A stretch of DNA of 64,000 bases from CAYLPU01 sp964385635 (lineage in GTDB: Bacteria > Chloroflexota > Anaerolineae > B4-G1). The notes beneath the pieces were generated by a model, which ran no database searches, had not been told where the DNA came from, and saw nothing but the letters and a program-made list of their open reading frames with translations. This document shows, one piece after another, positions 31,654-40,340 of this stretch. The first letter of the stretch is position 1. Each line of letters opens with the position of its first letter. Where the stretch lies: contig CAYLPU010000001.1 in the NCBI GenBank assembly GCA_964385635.1, positions 54,678-118,677 on the forward strand, in the 5' to 3' direction. Made by a program: the position numbers and the translations under genes.

Positions 31654-34032
31654 TTATCCTTGCACCATTTTGGCGACGGTGACGCCCTCGCCGCCCTCCC
31701 TATCACCACCGGCCTCGTGGGTACTGACGATGGGATAGTCGGCCAGGAAGCCGCGCACCGCCCGTCGCAACGCGCCGGTGCCCTTGCCGTGGATAATGCG
31801 TACCCAGGGCAACCCGGCCAGCATTGCGGCATCCAGGTGACGGTCCAGCCGCTGAAGCGCCTCCTCGACGGTACAACCTCGCAGGTCGAGGCGCACACCG
31901 GGGGAGGAGGCAACGCTGACGTGGATGGCGGACTCATCTGGTTCCGGGGGCGGTGGGGTGCGCAGTTCAAGTTGGCTGAGGCTTACGCGGGTGCGGGCTG
32001 GCCCTACCTGCACCTCGGCCTCCTCATCGCTTGTCTCCAGAACCTGGCCCTCTGCGTTCAGCGGGTGCACCCAAACAGTATCACCAGGGCGGATAGGGCA
32101 TTGCACCGCCCGGGGCTGGGCAAGGGGCTCCAGCGACTCCGGCTTGAGAAACTCCGTCTCCAATGTCTCGATTGTCTTTTCGGTCTCAGCCACGGCCTCC
32201 AGTGGCGCGGCAGCAGCCTGCCCCCACAGATTTCTCTGCTGGCGGCGCACCTCGGCCCGTAATGCCTCCAGTTCCGCTGCCGCCTCCTCCCGGGTCTGTT
32301 CCAGAATCTCCCGACGCTCTTGCTCGATTGTCCTCAGTCGTTCACGCAATTCACGTGTCAACTCCTCGGCTTCGGCGCGGGCTTTGTTGGCCGCATCTCG
32401 CGCCTGGGCCACCTGGATGCGCAGCCGGTGGATGTCAGTCAGCATGTCCTCGGTGCGCATATCGGCTGGCGAGACCATCTGGCGTGCCGCCTTGACAATT
32501 TTCCGTGACAGCCCCAGCCGTCGGGCGATGGCGAAGGCATTGGAGCGACCAGGCAGCCCGATGATCAGTTTGTAGGTCGGGCTGAGCGTCTCCGGGTCGA
32601 ACTCGACGCAAGCGTTGCACACGCCAGGGGTAAGTTGAGCGTAGGTCTTGAGTTCGGGATAGTGGGTGGCGACGAAGGTTGTCACCCCACGGCGGCGGAA
32701 GTGATCCAGCAGGGCACGGGCCAGTGCTGACCCTTCGGCAGGATCAGTGCCTGCGCCCAGTTCATCCAGCAACACGAGGCTATGCTCATCGGCCTGGTCG
32801 AGGAACGAGACGATGTTGGTCAGATGGGAGGAGAAGGTAGAGAGGTTTTGCTCAATAGACTGCTCATCGCCGATGTCGGCGTAGACCGCTTCGAAGGGAG
32901 AAAGGGCCGAGCCTGGCTCGACCGGAAGGTGCAGCCCTGCCTGAGCCATCAATGTCAGCAAGCCCACAGTCTTCAGGCTAACGGTCTTGCCACCGGTGTT
33001 GGGGCCGGTGATGACCAGCACGCGGGTCTCATCGTCCGCCACGACGTCAATGGGCACGACACTCTGCGGGTCGAGCAGGGGGTGGCGAGCGCCGACGAGA
33101 CGGATGGTCGCTCGATGCTGGATGCTAGATGCCGGATGCTTGCGAGAAGGAACGATCTCGGGAGCGGTGCTGTTAGTAGCATCGGCGTATTGCGCTTTGG
33201 CGAAGGCCAGGTCCAGTTCTGCCAGCGCCTCTATAGTCTGCCCAATCTCAGTTGCGCGTTCGGCGATGAGGTTAGAAAGGTGGGCCAAGATGCGATTTAC
33301 TTCTTGCTCCTCTTGAAGTTGGAGTTCACGCCAGGCATTGTTCAATTCGACGACGGACAGGGGCTCAATGAAGATGGTCGCGCCGGAGGCGGACATGTCG
33401 TGGGCGATGCCCCGGATGCGGCCCTTGAAGTCGGCTTTGAGGGGGATAACATAGCGGCCCTCGCGCTGCGTGATGAGCGGCTCCTGTAAGAAAGCGGCGT
33501 TGTGAGACGAATGGATGATGCTCTGGAGTTTGTCCCGTATCCGGTCATGGGCGATGCGCACCTCACGGCGGATGCGGGCGAGTTCGGGAGAGGCGTCGTC
33601 ACGCACATTCCCGCGCTCGTCCAGACAACGATCGATCTCCTTTATGATCTCGGGGCAGGGCTGGATGCAGATGGCTAGACCCGCCAAGTGGGGGAACTGG
33701 CTCTCCAACCGGATTAGAGTGCGGTGGAGATTGCGGGCAGCAACGAGGGTGTCGCGCACGTCGAGCAGTTCATGGGGCGGCAACATCGCCCCTCGTTGGG
33801 TGGCCACTGTCAGCGGACGGACGTCGTGCGCGCCCCCAAGGGTAGTGCCGGGCTTGGTGTCCAATAGGGCACGGGCCTCGCTCGTCGTCTCCAGACGCCA
33901 GCGAACCTCCCGCAGATCGGTCGCTGGCGTGAGTGCGCGGGCCAGTTCCTCCCCAGCGGAGAAACTGGTGTAGGTCGCCAGATGGCCCAGGACCTCGGGA
34001 AATTCTAACGTGTCCAGATGTTTAGGGTCCAC
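31654..34032 (-). CDS. mutS2: Endonuclease MutS2
   Basis: 792 residues, the usual length. N-terminal lever/clamp helices are followed by the MutS ATPase with Walker A GPNTGGKT, Walker B VLLDELGAGTDP and the signature STFSSHL; then a long coiled coil (about residues 530-640) and a C-terminal Smr nuclease domain (LDLRG and HGKGTGALRRAV). MutS2 has no mismatch-binding domain and acts on recombination intermediates or collided ribosomes. The GTG start overlaps the upstream gene by 11 bp. Residues near 300 (RKHPASSIQHR) come from an in-frame GATGCTGGATGC-type simple repeat at 33112-33140. Confidence 0.95.
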   Translation of the reverse strand: MDPKHLDTLEFPEVLGHLATYTSFSAGEELARALTPATDLREVRWRLETTSEARALLDTKPGTTLGGAHDVRPLTVATQRGAMLPPHELLDVRDTLVAARNLHRTLIRLESQFPHLAGLAICIQPCPEIIKEIDRCLDERGNVRDDASPELARIRREVRIAHDRIRDKLQSIIHSSHNAAFLQEPLITQREGRYVIPLKADFKGRIRGIAHDMSASGATIFIEPLSVVELNNAWRELQLQEEQEVNRILAHLSNLIAERATEIGQTIEALAELDLAFAKAQYADATNSTAPEIVPSRKHPASSIQHRATIRLVGARHPLLDPQSVVPIDVVADDETRVLVITGPNTGGKTVSLKTVGLLTLMAQAGLHLPVEPGSALSPFEAVYADIGDEQSIEQNLSTFSSHLTNIVSFLDQADEHSLVLLDELGAGTDPAEGSALARALLDHFRRRGVTTFVATHYPELKTYAQLTPGVCNACVEFDPETLSPTYKLIIGLPGRSNAFAIARRLGLSRKIVKAARQMVSPADMRTEDMLTDIHRLRIQVAQARDAANKARAEAEELTRELRERLRTIEQERREILEQTREEAAAELEALRAEVRRQQRNLWGQAAAAPLEAVAETEKTIETLETEFLKPESLEPLAQPRAVQCPIRPGDTVWVHPLNAEGQVLETSDEEAEVQVGPARTRVSLSQLELRTPPPPEPDESAIHVSVASSPGVRLDLRGCTVEEALQRLDRHLDAAMLAGLPWVRIIHGKGTGALRRAVRGFLADYPIVSTHEAGGDREGGEGVTVAKMVQG

Positions 34033-34669
34033 GCGGCAGATCCAGATCGTAGACGTAAATCGGAGGTGGTCTTCCGAGGAACCAGAAAGATTGGGCGGTG
34101 TAGTGTAAATAAAGCACCCGGTTGAATTCCGGACGCAGCAGTGAGTCATTGTGTGCACGCCGCCCCACATGGCCGTAGCCGATAGCGTTAAACGCAAGGC
34201 TGATGACAAGGACACCAACAGCCAGATATACGAGCAGGCTGCCCAGGTTATCCAGGATACCTAGCGCGAGCAAGCGCGTGTCCCGGAAGGAGGTCCGGCC
34301 GAGGGCCTCCAGCGTGACCCAGATAACCACTGTTAATACACCGAAGGAAAGAGCCAGAATGTTGCGGTCCACCTCATCGCCGAAGGGAGCGCCGATGTAA
34401 GGGGCGGCAAACGGATAGAAAGTCGCGGCTACGCCAGAGGCGGCATACAGTATCGCAGCGGTCATGAGCCCACGGATGATACCCTGTGAGTAGCCCACAG
34501 CGCCGAAAGCAATCAAAACGAACAGCAGTATCACTTCGATGGATTGGAGACCAGAGACGAGGTAGTTGAATGCTATGACTCCAGCCACGCCCAGGAGGCT
34601 AAAGATAACTGGCAGTACCACGTCTTTAGTTGAACGTTCTTCCCTTCTCGGAGCGGGATGTGCGGCCAA
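34022..34669 (-). CDS. CvpA-like membrane protein
   Basis: 215 residues with five or so membrane helices. The G-rich motif GYSQGIIRGLMTAAILYAASG resembles CvpA family proteins, which are linked to colicin V production and envelope stress in other bacteria. The N-terminus carries a charged cytoplasmic lead (RREERSTKD). It is the first gene of the unit with mutS2, as in many bacteria where cvpA precedes mutS2, and it overlaps mutS2 by 11 bp. Confidence 0.75.
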   Translation of the reverse strand: MAAHPAPRREERSTKDVVLPVIFSLLGVAGVIAFNYLVSGLQSIEVILLFVLIAFGAVGYSQGIIRGLMTAAILYAASGVAATFYPFAAPYIGAPFGDEVDRNILALSFGVLTVVIWVTLEALGRTSFRDTRLLALGILDNLGSLLVYLAVGVLVISLAFNAIGYGHVGRRAHNDSLLRPEFNRVLYLHYTAQSFWFLGRPPPIYVYDLDLPRGP

Positions 34670-34740
34670 AGTTCTCTCCTTCTACCAACTTCCTAGCGAC
34701 CAACCTGCCAGCGTCCGTAGATTTCAGGTGAGCCTGGTGT

Positions 34741-34768
34741 ACTATACCACATGCGGGTCAGGAGGCAA
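34741..34768 (-). promoter_or_regulatory. Candidate promoter of cvpA-mutS2
   Basis: Minus-strand TTGCCT (34768-34763) and TATAGT (34746-34741) with a 16-bp spacer, about 70 bp before the cvpA-like start. Confidence 0.5.
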
Positions 34769-34838
34769 ATCACTGAGGCTCGACCGCTGGCGACAGGCTG
34801 CTGGCGATGTGGGCCAGGCAGGCAGGGTCGTGCCAGAT

Positions 34839-34867
34839 TTGTCAACCGCGCCGCAGGATGGTATAAT
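34839..34867 (+). promoter_or_regulatory. Promoter of the tRNA-Ser gene
   Basis: TTGTCA (34839-34844) and TATAAT (34862-34867), 17-bp spacer, 18 bp before the tRNA. Confidence 0.8.
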
Positions 34868-34885
34868 CCACGCTATAGTAGGCAT

Positions 34886-34975
34886 GGAGAGGTTGCGTAG
34901 TCCGGCCGAACGCGCGCGCCTGGAGAGCGCGTGAGCAGAAATGCTCCGCGGGTTCAAATCCCGCCCTCTCCGCCA
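34886..34975 (+). tRNA. tRNA-Ser (anticodon GGA)
   Basis: Acceptor arms GGAGAGG and CCTCTCC, discriminator G and an encoded CCA end. Anticodon loop CTGGAGA (GGA at 34922-34924) and a long variable arm (GAGCA/TGCTC), as required for a class II serine tRNA. The other tRNA in the window lacks CCA. Confidence 0.96.
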
Positions 34976-35028
34976 CCACGGGGCGGCCCCACGCAGGGGT
35001 CGCCCTTCTTCGCAGAAGGGAGCTGCCG

Positions 35029-35523
35029 ATGCAAGCCACCATCCGCCGCGCCACCGACGACGATGCCGAGGCTATCTCCGCCGTATGGGAGGTCGTCTGC
35101 GCGGAGCGGGTCTACACTGCCGTGAATCGCCCCTTCACGCCCCAGCAGGAGCGGGACTACATCGCCTCCCTCTCTGACCGCGAGGGTATATTCCTGGCGG
35201 AAGTGGATGGCCACACCGTCGGCTTCCAGTCTCTGGATCTCTGGGCCAGGTACACCGACGTCTTCGATCACGTCGGCGTGATGGGCACCATCATCCTCCC
35301 TGAGTGGCGGCGGAAGGGCATCGGCCGCTACCTGGCAGAGCACATGCTCGACTTCGCCCGCGCCAACGGATACGAGAAGATCATCATCTACGTGCGGGCG
35401 GGCAACATGGGGGCCCAGGTTTTCTACCGCAGCCTGGGCTTCGTCCCCAAGGGAGTACTGGCACGACAGGTCAAGATTGATGGGCAGTACGAAGACGAGG
35501 TCTTTATGGAGTTGTCCCTGTGA
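35029..35523 (+). CDS. GNAT-family N-acetyltransferase
   Basis: 164 residues, a single GNAT domain. The acetyl-CoA-binding loop is RRKGIGRYLAEHML after the strand VGVMGTIILPEW; the conserved tyrosine region reads NMGAQVFYRSLGFVPKG. Related proteins are phosphinothricin- or RimI-like acetyltransferases, but the acceptor cannot be predicted. GAAGGGAG precedes the ATG. It starts 54 bp after the tRNA-Ser gene and could be transcribed from the same promoter. Confidence 0.88.
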   Translation: MQATIRRATDDDAEAISAVWEVVCAERVYTAVNRPFTPQQERDYIASLSDREGIFLAEVDGHTVGFQSLDLWARYTDVFDHVGVMGTIILPEWRRKGIGRYLAEHMLDFARANGYEKIIIYVRAGNMGAQVFYRSLGFVPKGVLARQVKIDGQYEDEVFMELSL

Positions 35524-35529
35524 TCCCCG

Positions 35530-36171
35530 TCAATCCGATAATCCTGCCAATCCGTTGTTCCCCCACACCCTCACGCTCACGAACTGCACCGCCAGACCTC
35601 CATCCCCGAAACCACGCGCCCACAGCCCCACATCCCCCGTCAGCCAGGTGTCGTCCTCGACACTGGTGGCATATTCGTCGTTAATGTAGAAACGGCAGGG
35701 CGGACCAGCGCAGGCGACGCGCAGCCGGTTGGCCTGTCGGCCCCGATGGACATGGGGGAACTGCTGCCAGTCCACCAGCGCGGTCTCCTCGTCCTCCTCC
35801 ACCCGCAGGACTGCGTAGTAGCCGTCGCTGCCGACAGCGAAGGCATAATAGTGGGTGGGGTCCTGGGCGCGGTAGACCAGGCCATAGCCGTTGAAGTCGG
35901 AGCCTGAGAACAGAACGGCCTCACCCTCCAGAATAAAGTCGCTGCTGGGCCGTCCCAGCAGCGTTACCACAGCTTCGTTTGAGCGAGCCTCCAGGCGCAG
36001 AGGGAGGCTGGGAGCCTGCCAGTCGGGCGAGCGTGTGGGGCGCGGGCTGTTTAAACCCAACGCCAGTGCAACGATCAACGCCAGTGCGCCCGCCAGCGCC
36101 AGTGTCATCAACCCCACCCCACCAGCCCATAGCCACCTGTCATTTATGATTTGACATTTGTCATCGGACAT
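35530..36171 (-). CDS. Membrane-anchored LamG/concanavalin-like domain protein
   Basis: 213 residues. After a short cytoplasmic lead (SDDKCQIIND, encoded by a TGTCATTTATG-type simple repeat) comes one membrane helix (about residues 15-40). The extracytoplasmic beta-sandwich has features of DUF1080/LamG domains: DFILEGEAVLFSG, GYGLVYRAQDPTHYYAFAV, RLRVACAGPPCRFYINDE and a final strand VQFVSVRVW. Such domains bind glycans or act as scaffolds. It is the third gene of a minus-strand unit behind two HTH/Sm-like proteins, overlapping the previous one by 11 bp. Confidence 0.7.
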   Translation of the reverse strand: MSDDKCQIINDRWLWAGGVGLMTLALAGALALIVALALGLNSPRPTRSPDWQAPSLPLRLEARSNEAVVTLLGRPSSDFILEGEAVLFSGSDFNGYGLVYRAQDPTHYYAFAVGSDGYYAVLRVEEDEETALVDWQQFPHVHRGRQANRLRVACAGPPCRFYINDEYATSVEDDTWLTGDVGLWARGFGDGGLAVQFVSVRVWGNNGLAGLSD

Positions 36172-36577
36172 TGGCCGTCGGCCAATCCAGCACCGCGTGG
36201 CGCTGCACGACGGTGAGCGGTTCGCCGCCCCCGAGTTCCAGCCCGAAGGCTCCCAGGTCCCACCAGCGCACCTTGCCGACCAGCGATTCGCCAGTACGCA
36301 ACTCGAAGCGAGCGGTCGTCTCGGACTCCATCGCCTGGTGCAAATAGGCACTGAGCGCCTTGCGATATCGTTCCCTGTGGTATTGCAGTGTTTCGAGCGG
36401 GACATCGTAATAGGCGGCGATCTTCGCCAGAACTTCGTCGTCCTCGCCCACGCGACGGTAGCGCTGCTCCATGCAGAGCAGCGTGCCGGGCTTGAGGCCA
36501 ATTTCACCCTCAATCTGCTGCAGGTTGCCGTTGTCGTGAAACGCTCGCAGGTAACGCAGTTCGTCGCCCAGGCTCAT
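36161..36577 (-). CDS. Small regulator with HTH-like N-terminus and Sm/Hfq-like C-terminus
   Basis: 138 residues. The N-terminal 70 are helical and resemble a diverged XRE HTH (LQQIEGEIGLKPGTLLCMEQ, then DEVLAKIAAYYDVPLETL). The C-terminal 45 residues read FELRTGESLVGKVRWWDLGA then LTVVQRHAVLDW, the strand pattern of Sm/Hfq folds. It is the second gene of the unit, with an ATGA overlap to the XRE-Sm protein, of which it looks like a shorter, diverged version. I infer nucleic-acid binding; no partner RNA is known. Confidence 0.6.
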   Translation of the reverse strand: MSLGDELRYLRAFHDNGNLQQIEGEIGLKPGTLLCMEQRYRRVGEDDEVLAKIAAYYDVPLETLQYHRERYRKALSAYLHQAMESETTARFELRTGESLVGKVRWWDLGAFGLELGGGEPLTVVQRHAVLDWPTANVR

Positions 36578-37314
36578 TCTACACCTCCAGCCACACCTCC
36601 AGCCTTGCGGTAGTAAACGATGGCAAGTTTGTTGAGGGTGATCTCGTCCCCGCCGGCCTCACGGATAGTGATCTGGTAGGGACTAAAGCCGACCACGGCG
36701 CCCTCGAAGGTCCGGCCATCGAAGAGAGTGAAATGAAGAGCCGCGCCAGCCTCCTGCTGCTCCTGCAGATAGGCCAGTTCGAAGCCATCCACTCCCTCGG
36801 GCAAGTAGGCCCGTCTACGGTCAATGGCCTGCTTTGGTGGTCGCTCCTCGGCAATACGGCGCATAAAATGGCCGTTCCAGAAACGTGCCTCTTTCCGCGT
36901 CAGTTCCCCCAACGGCTTGCCAACCTCCGCTTCCAGAGCAGCCTGGTCTATGCCGAAATGGGCTACCAGCGTCAGCAGATGCGCGATCTGCGTATCCCGC
37001 GCTGGCGGGGGCTTGGGTGGAGGCTTCTTCTCCTGCGGTGGTTTCTTCTGCGGCCGGGATGGCCGTGGCGCCCCGGCGGGCCGCTCCTCGCGGGGCGGCC
37101 GGGATGGTGGTGGCGGTAGCGGGGACGAACGAGGATTGATGTCCCACTCATTAACGTAGAGCGCCTTGGCCAGCCGGCGCAGGTCGACGGGAGAAATCCG
37201 TTGTTCTCCCTTCTCATATTGAATGAGCGTGGCGATGGAGATGCCGGATTTTGAGGCCAGTTGGTTGACGCTCATCCCCTTGCGGTTGCGGACCTTTCTC
37301 AAATCTTCGGGCAC
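36574..37314 (-). CDS. XRE HTH protein fused to an Sm/Hfq-like domain
   Basis: 246 residues. Residues 1-58 are a clear XRE helix-turn-helix (MSVNQLASKSGISIATLIQY, EKGEQRISPVDLRRLAKAL). A Pro/Arg/Lys-rich linker (about 60-105) leads to a helical middle and then to LHFTLFDGRTFEGAVVGF and ITIREAGGDEITLNKLAIVY near the C-terminus. That pattern is close to the Sm1/Sm2 strands of Hfq (IFLxNGxxLxGxIxxFDxF and a closing Y-H/K-x-A-I strand). DNA- and RNA-binding folds in one chain are unusual. A consensus promoter precedes the gene. Confidence 0.7.
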   Translation of the reverse strand: MPEDLRKVRNRKGMSVNQLASKSGISIATLIQYEKGEQRISPVDLRRLAKALYVNEWDINPRSSPLPPPPSRPPREERPAGAPRPSRPQKKPPQEKKPPPKPPPARDTQIAHLLTLVAHFGIDQAALEAEVGKPLGELTRKEARFWNGHFMRRIAEERPPKQAIDRRRAYLPEGVDGFELAYLQEQQEAGAALHFTLFDGRTFEGAVVGFSPYQITIREAGGDEITLNKLAIVYYRKAGGVAGGVE

Positions 37315-37378
37315 TTTTCCTCTCTCCAGTGACGCTTCACGGTGACTAACAATCAGCCTCTGAGATTCATCAAGCGTA

Positions 37379-37407
37379 ATTGTACCCGTCAGGCGCTGTC
37401 ATGTCAA
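37379..37407 (-). promoter_or_regulatory. Promoter of the XRE-Sm unit
   Basis: Minus-strand TTGACA (37407-37402) and TACAAT (37384-37379), 17-bp spacer, 65 bp before the XRE-Sm start. Confidence 0.75.
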
Positions 37408-37448
37408 GCAGCCCTCGCGCCCCTCCCTACCCTGTCGCAGATTCCCTC

Positions 37449-37477
37449 TTGACAAAAATTAAGTTATATATTATGAT
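37449..37477 (+). promoter_or_regulatory. Promoter of the DUF2089 gene
   Basis: TTGACA (37449-37454) and TATGAT (37472-37477), 17-bp spacer, in an AT-rich patch, divergent from the XRE-Sm promoter 42 bp away. Confidence 0.8.
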
Positions 37478-37514
37478 TATTCATATACGACTTGATATTC
37501 TTCAGGAGGAAACG

Positions 37515-37886
37515 ATGTATCCCGTCCCAACTGAGTGTCCTGTCTGCCGTGATGACCTGCTAGTCACCCGGATGGTCTGCCACAACTGTGGCACTGCCCT
37601 GGAAGGCCGCTTCGCCATGGGACGGCTCTTCCAGCTCACCCCCGAGCAACTCCACTTTGTGGAGATTTTCCTCCGCTGCGAGGGGAAGATCAACCGTATG
37701 CAGAGAGAACTGGGCCTCTCCTATCCCACCGTCCGCAGCCGTCTGGGGGAGATCATCCGTGCGCTGGGCTACGAGGTGAAGGAGGAGCAAGATGAGGACA
37801 ACGAGCGCCGCCAGGAGATTCTGCAGCGGCTAGCCCATAAGGAGATATCCTCGGAGGAGGCACTCCGGTTCCTTCAAGAGGAATGA
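37515..37886 (+). CDS. DUF2089 zinc-ribbon/HTH protein
   Basis: 123 residues. An N-terminal zinc ribbon (CPVCRDDLLVTRMVCHNCG) is followed by a sigma-like helix-turn-helix (LTPEQLHFVEIFLRCEGKIN, LSYPTVRSRLGEII) and a short SHOCT-like C-terminal motif (EILQRLAHKEISSEEALRFL). DUF2089 proteins are usually encoded with YvlB/LiaF-like envelope-stress proteins, as here. AGGAGGAAAC provides the ribosome site. It is probably the transcription factor for the downstream DUF4097 and SHOCT genes. Confidence 0.88.
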   Translation: MYPVPTECPVCRDDLLVTRMVCHNCGTALEGRFAMGRLFQLTPEQLHFVEIFLRCEGKINRMQRELGLSYPTVRSRLGEIIRALGYEVKEEQDEDNERRQEILQRLAHKEISSEEALRFLQEE

Positions 37887-38060
37887 CTGCGTGATTGAGA
37901 CAGTCGGGGATCCGACCGGGCGTATACAGAACCAGGGGGACAAGACCTGATATGTCTGTCTCTCCCCCAGATGGTAGATGCGCCCGATCCGACCCAGCGT
38001 TTTCCCTGCGCTGCGGGGGATATGCACAACATAGTGAAGTTGCGAGCGTAGGAGGAAGGA

Positions 38061-39206
38061 ATGTTCGAGCAGACTGTTGAAACGTCAGCAACCCCCCATA
38101 TCACCATCACTGAGTGCATGGGCGACCTGGTAGTGCGGGGGGCGGAGGAGCAGCGTGTCACTCTTCGCCTGCGGGGTGGGGCCGACGACGCAACCCTGGA
38201 GCAGGAGGGAGAAACCTTCACCCTCGTGGCCCGCGTTGCCTGCTTTCTCACCTGCCCCGCCGACACCACCCTCACCGTCCACACCGTGCGGGGGGATCTC
38301 AAGGTCAAGGGAGTGCAAGGTCCGGTCGCCGTCGGCGCGGCCTACGGCAACGCGACCCTGGATGCCACCGGTCCCGCCGCACTGGAGCAGGTCTTCGGCA
38401 ATCTGAGTGCCCGTGAGATGGTCGGGAGCCTGGAGGTACAGACCGCGCGGGGGAATGTGCGGACCCGTGGAGTGAAGGGGTTGCTCTCTCTGGGCCGGGT
38501 GACCGGCAACTTGAGGGCTGCGGGGCTGAAGGGAGGGCTGGAAGCAGAGCAGGTCGATGGGAACATTCGTCTGGGGCCGCCCTTTCCCCCCGGCGCGACC
38601 TACCGGCTGAACGCCGACGGCAACTTGAGGGTTCGCCTGCCTATTGACGCCAGCCTCCGCCTGGCCCTTCGGGCCGCCGGTCGGGTTCGCTCGCGGGTGC
38701 CCGAACTGACCCTGGAGGAGAAGAATGGAGAGACACAGGGCATCCTGGGAGCGGGCAAGGCCATCCTGGAGGCACAGGTCGGCGGCAACGTCACCCTGCG
38801 ACCCCTGGGGCCGGAGGAGCAAGTTGCGGGGGGGCTGGAGGCTTACTCCACGGCCGACCTGGAGGAACTGGGCGCAGTTGTCGAGATGCATATCGCCGAG
38901 GCGATGACGGAACTGGAGACCCGCCTGGAGGAAAGCCTGAGCCGTGTGGACAGGAAGGTGCTCCCCCACCGGGTGGAGCGTGCGATGGAGCAGGCCCGCC
39001 GGGCAGCGGAACGCGAGGCAGAGCAGGCCCGTCTGCGGGCGGAGCGGGCCGAGCGACGCTGGCGGCGAGTCAGCGGCCGGAGGCCCCGCCTTGACCGGGA
39101 ACTGGTAACAGACGAGGAGCGGCTGCAGGTGCTGCGGTTGGTGGAAGAGGGGAAGGTCACCCCTCAGCAAGCAGCCGACCTGCTGGCAGCACTGGAGGGG
39201 CGGTGA
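38061..39206 (+). CDS. DUF4097-like beta-helix protein with SHOCT C-terminus
   Basis: 381 residues. Residues about 10-250 are short beta repeats of the YvlB/DUF4097 kind (LTVHTVRGDLKVKGVQGPV, VQTARGNVRTRGVKGLLSL). A charged, Arg/Glu-rich helix (about 290-350) follows, and the protein ends in a SHOCT-like motif EERLQVLRLVEEGKVTPQQA. No signal peptide is seen, so the beta-helix is probably cytoplasmic or bound to the membrane through partners. It sits between DUF2089 and two small SHOCT proteins. The 174-bp leader holds paired GGGCG/CGCCC segments that may fold. Confidence 0.82.
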   Translation: MFEQTVETSATPHITITECMGDLVVRGAEEQRVTLRLRGGADDATLEQEGETFTLVARVACFLTCPADTTLTVHTVRGDLKVKGVQGPVAVGAAYGNATLDATGPAALEQVFGNLSAREMVGSLEVQTARGNVRTRGVKGLLSLGRVTGNLRAAGLKGGLEAEQVDGNIRLGPPFPPGATYRLNADGNLRVRLPIDASLRLALRAAGRVRSRVPELTLEEKNGETQGILGAGKAILEAQVGGNVTLRPLGPEEQVAGGLEAYSTADLEELGAVVEMHIAEAMTELETRLEESLSRVDRKVLPHRVERAMEQARRAAEREAEQARLRAERAERRWRRVSGRRPRLDRELVTDEERLQVLRLVEEGKVTPQQAADLLAALEGR

Positions 39207-40207
39207 TGGTCGCTGCCACCGCCCGCCCCCAGGCTGGGATGATCGCGCCCTTCGACCCGTTCCGGCACCTGGGGCCAGTGGTCGAGCTAATCGGCCTGAC
39301 CTTCGCCGGAGAACTAGGGCCGGGGGCCCGCCATACGCTGCGACGGATGCAACGCATGGTTCGTTGGAGAGGCCTTGACCTGTGGAGAACAAAGACGGCC
39401 CTGTTGGGTGCACCGGGCTTCGTCTGGCTGGAGGGAGACCGCCGCGTGGTGGGCAACATCTCCCTGCGGCGGGCCGCCTCTCCCGGCGGGTGGATAATCG
39501 GCAACGTCGCCGTCCATCCCAACTGGCAAGGGCGGGGCATCGGCCAGGCGCTAGTGGAGGCGGCGGTGGAGATGGCTGCCGAACGGGGCGGTGCATGGAT
39601 AGGGCTGGAGGTCCGGGAGACTAACGCTGCCGCCTGGCATCTCTACGAGGGGATGGGATTCGAGCCAGTAGGCACGATGCTAGAATTAGTCCGGCCAGCA
39701 GGGTTGCCCTGGCCATGGACACAACCTGCCACCTTCCCTCTGCGCCAAGCGCGGGCAGCCGACAGTGACACCCTATACCGGCTGGCTCAAGAAGGGCTCA
39801 GCCGCCCCCATCGGGAGACGCTGGAGGTCCGCCCGTCTCTCTACCGGGCCGGCTGGGAGGCCCGGCTGGACGGTTGGCTGGCGGGCTACCGGGAGGATTG
39901 GTGGGTGGAGGAGGAAGAGACACAGGTCGTGGGTGCGCTGCGGATGAACAGCCGCTGGCCCGCCCGCTGGCACTGGCTCGAGGTGCTGGTCCACCATGAG
40001 CGATTGGACGACCTGGGACCACCTCTGGCGGCAGCCGGGCTGGCTGTTCTCTCCCACCGCCAGCCATGGGAAGCCACGACGGCGCTGCCGGGGCCGAAGG
40101 AGGCGCTAGAGCCGGCCTTCGTCGCCGCCGGTTTCCGGCGGCTGCGCCATCTGATCCAGATGCGGCTGATTCTGGGACAGCGAGTGAGGGTAGTACCCTA
40201 CCAGTGA
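39206..40207 (+). CDS. Double GNAT-domain acetyltransferase
   Basis: 333 residues. The N-terminal GNAT domain is complete: VGNISLRRA, the acetyl-CoA loop HPNWQGRGIGQALVEAAVEM and NAAAWHLYEGMGFEPVG. The C-terminal half (from about residue 175) has a weaker GNAT-like pattern without the canonical Q/R-x-x-G-x-G/A loop, so it may be a non-catalytic copy. The ATG overlaps the preceding stop as TGATG; a GTG one codon earlier is possible. The tight coupling suggests membership of the envelope-stress-like operon. Confidence 0.85.
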   Translation: MVAATARPQAGMIAPFDPFRHLGPVVELIGLTFAGELGPGARHTLRRMQRMVRWRGLDLWRTKTALLGAPGFVWLEGDRRVVGNISLRRAASPGGWIIGNVAVHPNWQGRGIGQALVEAAVEMAAERGGAWIGLEVRETNAAAWHLYEGMGFEPVGTMLELVRPAGLPWPWTQPATFPLRQARAADSDTLYRLAQEGLSRPHRETLEVRPSLYRAGWEARLDGWLAGYREDWWVEEEETQVVGALRMNSRWPARWHWLEVLVHHERLDDLGPPLAAAGLAVLSHRQPWEATTALPGPKEALEPAFVAAGFRRLRHLIQMRLILGQRVRVVPYQ

Positions 40208-40235
40208 AATTCTTGCACAATGAACAAGAATTTTA

Positions 40236-40318
40236 ACGCAGAGTCGCAGAGGCGGAGAGACGCAGAGATGGAGCCAGGACAATGCTTTGCGTCTCTGCGT
40301 CGAGAAACTTTTCTGGCT
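40236..40318. repeat. ACGCAGAG-type imperfect palindrome
   Basis: AACGCAGAGTCGCAGAGGCG and AGACGCAGAG on the left pair loosely with GCGTCTCTGCGTCGAGAAAC on the right. It has the same style as the AACACGGAT repeats in the defence island, with a different core word. Confidence 0.65.
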
Positions 40319-40340
40319 TGTCCAGGTTAGGAGATGACGC

